12,731 nucleotides of DNA, from the NCBI GenBank assembly GCA_946496115.1, contig CAMMFK010000044.1:1-12731 (forward strand), read 5' to 3'. Both the position numbers and the translations under genes were made by a program. The notes beneath the pieces are model-generated. The model saw nothing but the letters and a program-made list of their open reading frames with translations, did not search any database and was not told the origin of the DNA. The stretch is from an uncultured Clostridium sp. (GTDB lineage: Bacteria; Bacillota; Clostridia; TANB77; CAG-508). Position 1 is the first letter of the stretch. Each line of letters starts with the position of its first letter. This document shows, piece after piece, positions 6,708 to 12,731 of the stretch.

Positions 6708-8540
6708 TTAGTCTGCTTGCTCAGTTTCTCTTTCATAAATTATAAAGTGATCATCTTTATATATTTGTGTATATCTATCATCTCTTGAGATAAGCATATT
6801 TAATTTTGTATTTGTTTTTGTCATAACATGCGTAATATCATATTCATTAAATTTGTTATCATAATATGTTGCAATTCCAGATATATTCATAAAGTCTGTA
6901 AATATATCCTGTCCATCATAATCACCATCTTCACCTTTTTCTCCATTAAATTCAGGTGTATATAAATCACATCTAGAGTCTATAAAAACTGGTATATCTT
7001 CAAATAGCAAATAACTTCCATAATTATATTCATTAAACATTCTAATGTTTTTATAATCTAAATTTTCTTTTACCCATTCTGCCGCTTCTACTGGATAAGA
7101 TGAAGTATCTATATATGGTGCGTTTTGATTTGGAATGTACATTAAATAACTTAATGCAAATATAAACAAAATAGTGAGTACTTCTCCTATTGTGGAAGTC
7201 ATAAAACTCATAACTTCCTTTGTTCCATTTTTGTCATATTTGTTTATCAATTCTGTTATAATTCTTGCTAAAACCATTCCTCCAAATAAAACTAACATTG
7301 AAACTTGTCTTCTACTCATTAATGCTAGTAGTGTTAGCCCCGCTAAGAAAAACAAATCTCTTAGTCGTATTTTTGTGTCTGTAAATATTAATAAAGCTAT
7401 TGTAACTGTTAAACATATTAATGTTGATTTGCTATTCATTAAAGTAAGAGGTAAATGTTCACTTATACTAGCAGTTGTATTTCCCTGCATTATTTTTAGT
7501 GTATAGGTATACGGCATATCTCCTATTGGAGTAAGTAATCCTGTAAATAAACATATAAATGCTATAAGTATAAGCCATTTTTCTCTATTAATTCTTTCAA
7601 TTTTAAGTTTAAATGGTCTTTTTCTCTTTTCCTCTCTTTTTGCTAATGTTGTTTCAAATTTGCTATTATTCTCGTCCTGCAATTTTGTAAGTTCTGCTAC
7701 TTTTGTCTGATATTTTATTACATCATCTTTATTGGCTTTTTTTAATAATTTATTAGTCCTTTTTATTCTAAAATTTATTATCCATTTATACACATTATGA
7801 ACAACATGTGCATCTATAATTATTCTTACTATATATTCTCCTATATATGGTAGGAAAAGTACAAAGTAGAATGGCCATACAGCAGAATGTAAATTAGCAA
7901 TTAAAATTGGTATAATGACTAGACCTACCGCATATCGTTTCTTTCCGTTTTCTAGAAACTTTTCAATAAATAAAATTGTTAAAACAAATAATATAAATGT
8001 AACTAATTGGGCTCTTGCTGCAACATAATCTTTCATCAAATACATTTGCCCTAAAGCAATTACAAATGATATTAAGGAATTTTTTGTTATCTTTTTTAAT
8101 GTGAAATATAGCAATATTCCTAATACAATTGATAATATGACTGTTGATACATATAGTCCTGTAAATCCTCCCATAAAGTCATATATTAATGACATTATTA
8201 CATCATATAGCCAATGTGGATATGTGTATGGAAGATCTATAAAAGAGTAATGGTCTTGTCCATCTATTCCCCATTCTCTTATGCCTTGTCCTACTTTTAT
8301 GGTATAAAATGTATCATTTTGAAAAGTTTTTGGTGTTAGTGAAAAGCAGAAAATAGCAATGCAAAATACAGCTAAAATATTAAATGCTATGTTTAACAAT
8401 TTTTTATCTTTTTCTGCTACTGTTTTTTTATTATTTTTTTCTTTATTCATTAGTGGTCTTTTGTCTATAACTGTGGTTTTTGTTGACTTTTTTTCTGTGT
8501 TTTTAGTTGTATCTTTGGCCTTTTTTTCTTTCATCTTCAT
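6708..8540 (-). CDS. Polytopic membrane protein, putative GT-C-fold glycosyltransferase
   Basis: A 610-residue membrane protein. Residues 1-47 are a lysine-rich cytoplasmic tail. Hydrophobic segments lie near 49-68, 128-147, 156-170, 177-195, 203-218, 222-242, 322-342, 372-387, 396-408, 412-430 and 452-469. A charged, probably helical cytoplasmic loop (about 257-320) splits the membrane domain. The first outside loop, 'NDTFYTIKVGQGIREWGIDG' followed by HYSF and YPHWLYDVI (75-115), matches the pattern 'D..WH...G..I...G....D.fS....WL' seen in GT-C-type transferases, with the usual His replaced by Tyr. The C-terminal extracellular part has 'YPVEAAEWVKEN', then 'RMFNEYNYGSYLLFEDIPVF' and 'IDSRCDLYTPEF' (482-531), also recurrent in such proteins. 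A lipid-linked sugar donor is expected; the acceptor is unknown. Start: the ATG at 8540 lacks a close ribosome binding site (GGAG is about 28 nt upstream), and ATG 8534 is an alternative. Confidence 0.65.
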   Translation of the reverse strand: MKMKEKKAKDTTKNTEKKSTKTTVIDKRPLMNKEKNNKKTVAEKDKKLLNIAFNILAVFCIAIFCFSLTPKTFQNDTFYTIKVGQGIREWGIDGQDHYSFIDLPYTYPHWLYDVIMSLIYDFMGGFTGLYVSTVILSIVLGILLYFTLKKITKNSLISFVIALGQMYLMKDYVAARAQLVTFILFVLTILFIEKFLENGKKRYAVGLVIIPILIANLHSAVWPFYFVLFLPYIGEYIVRIIIDAHVVHNVYKWIINFRIKRTNKLLKKANKDDVIKYQTKVAELTKLQDENNSKFETTLAKREEKRKRPFKLKIERINREKWLILIAFICLFTGLLTPIGDMPYTYTLKIMQGNTTASISEHLPLTLMNSKSTLICLTVTIALLIFTDTKIRLRDLFFLAGLTLLALMSRRQVSMLVLFGGMVLARIITELINKYDKNGTKEVMSFMTSTIGEVLTILFIFALSYLMYIPNQNAPYIDTSSYPVEAAEWVKENLDYKNIRMFNEYNYGSYLLFEDIPVFIDSRCDLYTPEFNGEKGEDGDYDGQDIFTDFMNISGIATYYDNKFNEYDITHVMTKTNTKLNMLISRDDRYTQIYKDDHFIIYERETEQAD

Positions 8541-8677
8541 TTTATATATACTTAATTGTATATATTTTCTCCTTATATCAATTTAGGTTTTGGCTTACCT
8601 ATAACCATTTATATCTTTAGGTAGCTAAAGTGCTTAGCTACCTATTAAAAAGCTTTCTTGCCTTCCCTATATTATAC
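8541..8677 (-). promoter_or_regulatory. Intergenic leader: promoter, hairpin and mini-ORF upstream of the GT-C-like gene
   Basis: On the minus strand TTTACA (complement of 8695-8700, inside the end of leuS) precedes TATAAT (complement of 8671-8676) with 18 nt between, giving a start near 8664 and a leader of about 120 nt. It contains the perfect 10-bp hairpin AGGTAGCTAA / TTAGCTACCT (8619-8628 and 8634-8643, loop AGTGC on the plus strand). No U-tract follows on either strand, so it is a poor terminator. Downstream in the leader is an 11-codon ORF (MVIGKPKPKLI, about 8573-8608) whose TAA runs into GGAG. No known riboswitch was recognised. Confidence 0.45.
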
Positions 8678-11119
8678 TTATTTTACAACAATATTGTAAA
8701 TTTTATTAGGTACATAAATTTCTTTTACAATTTCTTTGCCTTCTAACAAGCTTTGAACTCTTGTATTTGCTTTGACTTCTTTTTCTACTTCCACTTTTGG
8801 TAAATCTTTTGCAATTTTTATTGTTGTTCTAAGTTTACCATTAAATTGTATAGGAAGTTCAACTACATCATCTTCAATTTTAGCTTCATCATATGTTGGC
8901 CAGACTTCATAAGCTATACTTTCATTATGTCCTAGTCTATTCCATAATTCTTCTGTAATATGTGGTGCTACTGGGTTTAATAATTTTAGGAAACCTTCTG
9001 CATAATTCTTTGGAAATACGCTTTCTTTCATACAATTATTTATGAATATCATCATTTGAGCAATTGCTGTATTAAAGTCCATATTTTCATAATCTTTAGT
9101 AACTTTCATTACTGTATAATTGTATGTTTTGTCCAATTTTGGATTTGTTTTATCCACAAGTTTGCCACTTTCTGTGTATAATCTCCATACTCTATCCAAG
9201 AATTTTTTAGAACCATCTATTCCGTTTGGATCCCAAGGCTTAGCAGCGTCTATTGGTCCCATAAACATTTCATAAACTCTTAAAGCGTCTGCTCCATATT
9301 CTTTAACCATATCATCAGGGTTTATAACATTGCCTTTAGATTTGCTCATTTTTTCGCCATTTGTGCCAAGTATCATACCTTGATGACGTAGTTTTGCAAA
9401 TGGCTCTTTAACTGGTGAAAGTCCTTTGTTATATAAGAAGTTATTCCAAAATCTTGAATATAACAAATGTCCCACAGCATGTTCAGGTCCACCCATATAA
9501 AGGTCAACTGGCATCCAATGCTTTAATAGCTCTGGATCTGCTAATTCTTTATCATTATGTGGATCAATATATCTTAAGAAATACCAACTTGAACCTGCTG
9601 AGCCAGGCATTGTGCTTGTTTCTCTTCTTGCTTTTTTGCCTTCAAATGTAGTATTTACCCAATTTGTAGCTTTATCTAGTGGTGATGCTCCATCTTTAGA
9701 TGGTTTATAGTCTTCAAGTTCTGGTAAAATTAATGGTAAATCTTCATCTGCTAAAACATGAATTTCATTATTTTCAGTAAATACTATTGGAATTGGTTCT
9801 CCCCAATAACGTTGTCTAGCAAATATCCATTCACGCAATTTATAATTAACTTGTTTGTGGCCTATTTTCTTTTCTTCTAACCAGTTTGTAATTTTTTCTA
9901 TTGCATCTTCTTTATTTAGTCCATTTAAGAAATCTGAATTTATATGTTTTCCATCACCTACAAATGCTTCTTTTGAAATATCTCCGCCTTCTAGTACTGG
10001 AATTATGTCTAATCCAAATTTAGTAGCAAATTCGTAATCTCTTTGATCATGAGCAGGAACTGCCATAATAGCTCCTGTTCCATATGTCATAAGAACATAG
10101 TCAGAAATCCAAATAGGTATTTTTTTGTTGTTTACTGGATTAATTGCATATGCTCCTGTAAATGCACCTGTTTTTTCTTTATTAAGCTCTGTTCTTTCTA
10201 AGTCTGACTTAGAAGCAGATTTTGCAATGTATGCCTCTACTTGTTCTTTGTATCCAGCAGTTGTAATTTTTTTTACTAGTGGGTGTTCTGGTGAAAGTAC
10301 ACAATATGTTGCACCAAATAATGTATCTGGTCTTGTTGTGAATACTGTAAAAGTTAATAGTTCATTAGCTTTTGATGTATCTTTTTCTATTTGTGCATCA
10401 AAACTTTCTAGATCTGCAACAGTAAAGGTAACTTCTGCTCCTACTGACTTGCCAATCCAGTTTCTTTGCATATCTTTTGTAGACTCTGGCCAATCTATTT
10501 CATCTAAGCCGTTAAGCAAAATTTCTGCATATTTAGGTATGTCCATAACCCATTGTTTCATATTTTTTCTAACAACAGGGAATCCACCTCTTTCACTTTT
10601 GCCATCTATAACTTCATCATTAGAAAGTACAGTACCTAATTCTTCACACCAGTTAACTGGCATATCTACAAGTTTAACTAAACCATCATTATAAAGTTGT
10701 TTAAAAATCCATTGTGTCCATTTATAAAAACTTGGGTCACAAGTAGAAATTTCTTTGCTCCAATCAAAAGAAAATCCAAGCATTTTAAGTTGTCTTTTGA
10801 AAGTTGCTATATTTTCTTTTGTAAAGCCTTCTGGATGATTACCTGTTTTTATAGCATATTGTTCTGCTGGAAGTCCAAAAGCATCCCATCCCATTGGATG
10901 AAGAACATTGTAGCCTTGCATTCTTCTCATTCTGCTAATAATATCTGTTGCTGTGTAGCCTTCTGGATGACCAACATGAAGTCCTTGTCCTGATGGATAA
11001 GGGAACATATCTAGTGCATAATATTTAGGCTTTGAAAAATCCCACACATCAGTTTTAAATGTTTCATGCTCGTCCCAATATTTTTGCCACTTAGGTTCTA
11101 TCTCTCTAAAGTTATACAT
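8678..11119 (-). CDS. leuS: Leucyl-tRNA synthetase
   Basis: A class I aminoacyl-tRNA synthetase that charges tRNA-Leu. I place the start at the second ATG (11119), because AAGGA lies 8 nt before it but only 2 nt before ATG 11125; the latter would add two residues. Length is 813, as in Bacillus (about 800). With numbering from 11125: the HIGH-type motif is HVGH (50-53) in 'YPSGQGLHVGHPEGYTATD'; the CP1 editing domain shows TTRPDT (263-268) and GTGAIMAVPAHDQRD (349-363), including the Asp needed to hydrolyse mischarged tRNA; 'MPGSAGSSWYFLRYIDP' (506-522) follows; KMSKS is at 592-596. The region 'NWCEELGTVLSNDEVIDGKS' lacks the extra zinc cysteines of the E. coli enzyme, as expected in Gram-positives. 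The C-terminal anticodon-binding and LeuRS-specific domains are intact. Only a short leader precedes it, with no room for a T-box. Confidence 0.97.
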   Translation of the reverse strand: MYNFREIEPKWQKYWDEHETFKTDVWDFSKPKYYALDMFPYPSGQGLHVGHPEGYTATDIISRMRRMQGYNVLHPMGWDAFGLPAEQYAIKTGNHPEGFTKENIATFKRQLKMLGFSFDWSKEISTCDPSFYKWTQWIFKQLYNDGLVKLVDMPVNWCEELGTVLSNDEVIDGKSERGGFPVVRKNMKQWVMDIPKYAEILLNGLDEIDWPESTKDMQRNWIGKSVGAEVTFTVADLESFDAQIEKDTSKANELLTFTVFTTRPDTLFGATYCVLSPEHPLVKKITTAGYKEQVEAYIAKSASKSDLERTELNKEKTGAFTGAYAINPVNNKKIPIWISDYVLMTYGTGAIMAVPAHDQRDYEFATKFGLDIIPVLEGGDISKEAFVGDGKHINSDFLNGLNKEDAIEKITNWLEEKKIGHKQVNYKLREWIFARQRYWGEPIPIVFTENNEIHVLADEDLPLILPELEDYKPSKDGASPLDKATNWVNTTFEGKKARRETSTMPGSAGSSWYFLRYIDPHNDKELADPELLKHWMPVDLYMGGPEHAVGHLLYSRFWNNFLYNKGLSPVKEPFAKLRHQGMILGTNGEKMSKSKGNVINPDDMVKEYGADALRVYEMFMGPIDAAKPWDPNGIDGSKKFLDRVWRLYTESGKLVDKTNPKLDKTYNYTVMKVTKDYENMDFNTAIAQMMIFINNCMKESVFPKNYAEGFLKLLNPVAPHITEELWNRLGHNESIAYEVWPTYDEAKIEDDVVELPIQFNGKLRTTIKIAKDLPKVEVEKEVKANTRVQSLLEGKEIVKEIYVPNKIYNIVVK

Positions 11120-11161
11120 ATACATCGTCCTTTCCTTAATTCCGTAATGTTTTATGGAAAT

Positions 11162-11167
11162 ATTATA
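11162..11167 (-). promoter_or_regulatory. -10 box of leuS
   Basis: TATAAT on the minus strand, about 42 nt before the preferred leuS start. No good -35 hexamer is visible at 17 nt, where the terminator stem of the upstream gene lies, so promoter and terminator overlap. The resulting leader is only about 35 nt, too short for a T-box or other riboswitch. Confidence 0.5.
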
Positions 11168-11181
11168 CTACATAAATACAA

Positions 11182-11219
11182 AAAAATCTATACTTTTTTG
11201 AGGTAAAGTATAGATTTTT
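11182..11219 (-). terminator. Rho-independent terminator of the DGR-target-like gene
   Basis: AAAAATCTATACTTT (11182-11196) and AAAGTATAGATTTTT (11205-11219) form a perfect 15-bp stem with an 8-nt loop. On the minus strand it ends in a run of seven T, which suits termination of the gene that stops at 11267. The stem is symmetric enough to work the other way too, though nothing upstream on the plus strand needs it. Confidence 0.85.
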
Positions 11220-11266
11220 ATGCAGTATTTTTACAGGCTCTATAAGTGTTTTTACTCTATGTACGT

Positions 11267-12469
11267 CTATGCTGAAAGCTGATATGGGTGTTCTGCACTT
11301 CCGTCCCCACCATATATTTGGATATTAGAGCCAAGAGAAACTACGGGGCGGAAACGATAGCTGTAGTTGTAGCCCGCGTAGCTGTTCGAGTCGAACAGAT
11401 TGCCATAGTATAAACTGCCATATCCCACGCGGCGTACGTAGAAGAACGCATAACTAGGATATGCATTAACACAGCGCGAAGCAAGACAATAGTATGAGTT
11501 TGTATTAAATACTAAATCATACCATGTTGTATCATCAAAATAGCTTGGGCTATTTGAACTACTAAAATAGTAATAATCTGATGTTACCGTTAATGATGTT
11601 CCTGCTTGTGTATATGTTTCTGCTGTTGGACTACTATAATAACTGTCATTCTTTGCTACTCCATCTTCTCTCGCTACTCCTGTATCTATTCCTGATCCTT
11701 TTTCTTGAGCATATAGGTTTGGATAATATCTATAACTACTACTAGTATATGTTCTTACATTTCCATAGGCATATGTTTGTCCACTTTCATATGAGTCTCT
11801 TGCTGCTATTCCTGCTTCATTCATCTTTGGCTCTATATCATCCTCTAAGTTTATACTTCTTGCTGTTACTCCTAAATTTTCATTACTATATAATTCTGCA
11901 CATATATCATTTAACAAATATACACAATTATTATATCCTAACGCTCCTCCTAATCCCACACTTTGACTTGTTGGTGCTGAACTTATTAAGTCTATTGTTC
12001 CATCATCATTTACACTCATTATCCTCCACTTTAAGCTTGTATCTTGAGATATTGTTTGATTTAAAGTATATCCACTTACAGTGTTTGGCAATGAATAGCT
12101 TTCGGTGGTGTCTGGTATATACTCTACATACTGTCCTACTTCTAAGCTACTTCTTGGCACAAATAGTCCTGTTATTTTCTCTCCATCTACATATGCTGTT
12201 TCTCCATAAGCTATATCCATTGCTGTAGCTGTCGCATCTGAGGTATCTAAGTCTACTAATGTTCCTGTTATTCCTCCTAAAGTTATTCCTTCTTTTATAT
12301 ACTCTGGCAATAAATTGCCACTACTAGAGTTATTGTTTGCTGAATTGTAACTGCTATTTATTATGTTTATTCTAATCACATTTGCTACAACTGTTAATCC
12401 TATTATAACAGCAATAGTAATTAATGAAATTAGAATTATTAGCTTTTGTTTTTTATTTAGCTTTTTCAT
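11267..12469 (-). CDS. Membrane-anchored surface protein with DUF6273-like, C-type-lectin-like variable C-terminus (probable DGR target)
   Basis: A 400-residue protein. ATG 12469-12467 has GGAGG (complement of 12482-12486) 12 nt upstream. A basic tip (MKKLNKKQK) and one hydrophobic helix (about 10-31) anchor it, leaving the rest outside the cell. Two short modules follow: 'EGITLGGITGTL' (60-71) and 'AMDIAYGETAYVDGEKITG' (83-101); the second type is common in Firmicute phage tail and surface proteins. From about 110 the protein reads as the DUF6273 type: 'LKWRIMSVNDDGTIDLISSA' (146-165), 'GGALGYNNCVYLLNDICAEL' (174-193), 'YYCLASRCV' (326-334), 'FRPVVSLGSNI' (373-383), ending 'GDGSAEHPYQLSA'. 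Residues about 331-373 are rich in Y, N, S, F, D, G and R and are encoded by GC-rich NNC codons, the expected signature of adenine-directed mutagenesis. It would bind a variable ligand at the surface. No reverse transcriptase, Avd or template repeat is in the window. Family names come from recognition, not a search. Confidence 0.7.
   Translation of the reverse strand: MKKLNKKQKLIILISLITIAVIIGLTVVANVIRINIINSSYNSANNNSSSGNLLPEYIKEGITLGGITGTLVDLDTSDATATAMDIAYGETAYVDGEKITGLFVPRSSLEVGQYVEYIPDTTESYSLPNTVSGYTLNQTISQDTSLKWRIMSVNDDGTIDLISSAPTSQSVGLGGALGYNNCVYLLNDICAELYSNENLGVTARSINLEDDIEPKMNEAGIAARDSYESGQTYAYGNVRTYTSSSYRYYPNLYAQEKGSGIDTGVAREDGVAKNDSYYSSPTAETYTQAGTSLTVTSDYYYFSSSNSPSYFDDTTWYDLVFNTNSYYCLASRCVNAYPSYAFFYVRRVGYGSLYYGNLFDSNSYAGYNYSYRFRPVVSLGSNIQIYGGDGSAEHPYQLSA
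11330..11484 (-). other. Probable DGR variable region (VR) at the 3' end of the surface protein gene
   Basis: By hand count positions 11331-11480 are about 49% GC, versus about 34% for the next 150 bases of the same gene (11521-11670). Codons switch from A/T-ending to C-ending: TTC, TAC, AAC, AGC, GAC, GGC and CGC recur, which are what an AAC codon yields when either or both adenines are replaced. The tract ends in the conserved CGCCCCGTAGTTTCTCTTGG (residues 374-380), a good candidate for the homing-initiation (IMH) segment. The template repeat needed to prove it was not found in this window. Confidence 0.6.
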
Positions 12470-12510
12470 AGTTTTAAATTCCCTCCTAATAAATTTCCAA
12501 ACTTATTTAT

Positions 12511-12577
12511 TTGTCAAATAGAACCGTCCCCATTGACAACTTTTTTCGTTTTAGGACCGTCCCCAACTGAAAAAATC
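12511..12577. repeat. Tandem pair of REP-like hairpin units containing ACCGTCCCC
   Basis: Unit one: TTGTCAA (12511-12517) and TTGACAA (12533-12539) pair around a loop holding GAACCGTCCCCA. Unit two (12541-12577): TTTTTTC-GTT pairs imperfectly with AACTGAAAAAA around GGACCGTCCCC. Read on the minus strand, unit two is CAGTTGGGGACGGTCCTAAA, almost the same as the arms of the fold-back element (CCGTTGGGGACGGTCCTAAA). They lie upstream of the surface protein gene, 40 nt or more before its start codon. Similar GGGGACGG(T/T)C repeats recur in Firmicute genomes in my recollection; a transposase of the REP-associated kind would be expected elsewhere. Confidence 0.65.
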
Positions 12578-12585
12578 ACGTCAAA

Positions 12586-12637
12586 AAAGCTATGCATTCT
12601 AAACGAATTTTTACGTTCGCTTAAAATACATAGCTTT
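12586..12637 (-). terminator. Long hairpin with U-tract, probable terminator on the minus strand
   Basis: A 22-nt left arm (12586-12607) pairs with 12616-12637 over an 8-nt loop. The three non-Watson-Crick positions are C-A or A-C on the plus strand but G-U wobbles on the minus strand, so the minus-strand RNA would form an unbroken 22-bp helix. It ends in GCTTTTTT, a terminator-like U-tract. It would end a transcript from a gene beyond 12731 and insulate the surface protein gene. Confidence 0.65.
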
Positions 12638-12731
12638 GCTACGTTCACATAAAATTATTTTGTTAAATCTTACGATATATATATATATATATACAGCCTC
12701 AAGGCTTTCAGCGATTTTTATCATCTGCTTT
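12638..12731. other. Non-coding right edge with alternating AT run
   Basis: No convincing gene. A 19-nt alternating AT tract lies at 12675-12693, next to the small palindrome AGCCTCAAGGCT (12695-12706). One minus-strand frame stays open from the edge for about 21 codons and then hits TAA, but its sequence (ending in repeated Tyr-Ile from the AT run) does not look like a protein end. GCTACGTTCACA (12638-12649) is the complement of TGTGAACGTAGC, related to a motif in the centre of the fold-back element. Confidence 0.35.

Noticed and set aside
11299..11312. GGGGACGG inside the 3' end of the surface protein gene, matching the core of the intergenic repeats
   Set aside because: It encodes the conserved GGDGS stretch near the C-terminus and lacks the flanking GTT and TCC parts of the repeat; an 8-base match is most likely chance.
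1..12731. Alternative genetic code, suggested by the lack of TGA stop codons (only TAA and TAG are used)
   Set aside because: Eight genes are too few in AT-rich DNA, conserved Trp positions checked in LeuRS use TGG, and full-length proteins need no TGA read-through.
1..12731. CRISPR arrays, tRNA or rRNA genes
   Set aside because: No regularly spaced direct repeats with unique spacers and no tRNA- or rRNA-like stretches were seen in the intergenic regions.

Overview
The window is AT-rich, with the intergenic spacers close to pure A/T. Gene starts carry strong GGAGG- or AGAGG-type ribosome binding sites. Gene content (SpoVB-type flippase, RsuA/RluB- and RluA/RluD-type pseudouridine synthases, an S1-domain protein, a Gram-positive-type LeuRS without zinc cysteines) points to a low-GC Firmicute, most likely an uncultured gut clostridium. 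The taxonomic call is inference; there is no rRNA in the window.

Layout from left to right. (1) The 5' part of a SpoVB/MurJ-like flippase gene leaves the window on the minus strand (1-621). (2) The only plus-strand gene (733-3051) encodes a VirD4/TraG-type coupling ATPase. It converges on a minus-strand gene (3107-4036) for a winged-helix protein resembling replication-relaxation proteins, and the two share a perfect hairpin terminator. No relaxase, integrase or other conjugation gene is visible. (3) A 234-bp fold-back element (4131-4364) follows, with arms of about 65 nt beginning in a GTTGGGGACGGTCC repeat and a GC-richer centre. (4) A minus-strand cluster follows, in transcription order: leuS (11119-8678), a GT-C-like polytopic membrane protein, an RluD-like and an RluB-like pseudouridine synthase, and a two-S1-domain protein. 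It reads as translation and RNA-modification housekeeping with a membrane glycosyltransferase-like gene inserted. (5) A membrane-anchored secreted protein (12469-11267) has a C-terminal end with the hallmarks of a diversity-generating-retroelement (DGR) target: a GC-rich tract full of NNC codons in an otherwise AT-rich gene. (6) The right edge is non-coding: more GGGGACGGTCC repeat units, a long hairpin terminator, and an alternating AT run.

The most notable items are the probable DGR variable protein, whose reverse transcriptase and template repeat are not in the window; the fold-back/REP-like repeat family at two places, with a shared core motif; and the isolated coupling-ATPase/relaxation-protein pair embedded among chromosomal housekeeping genes.
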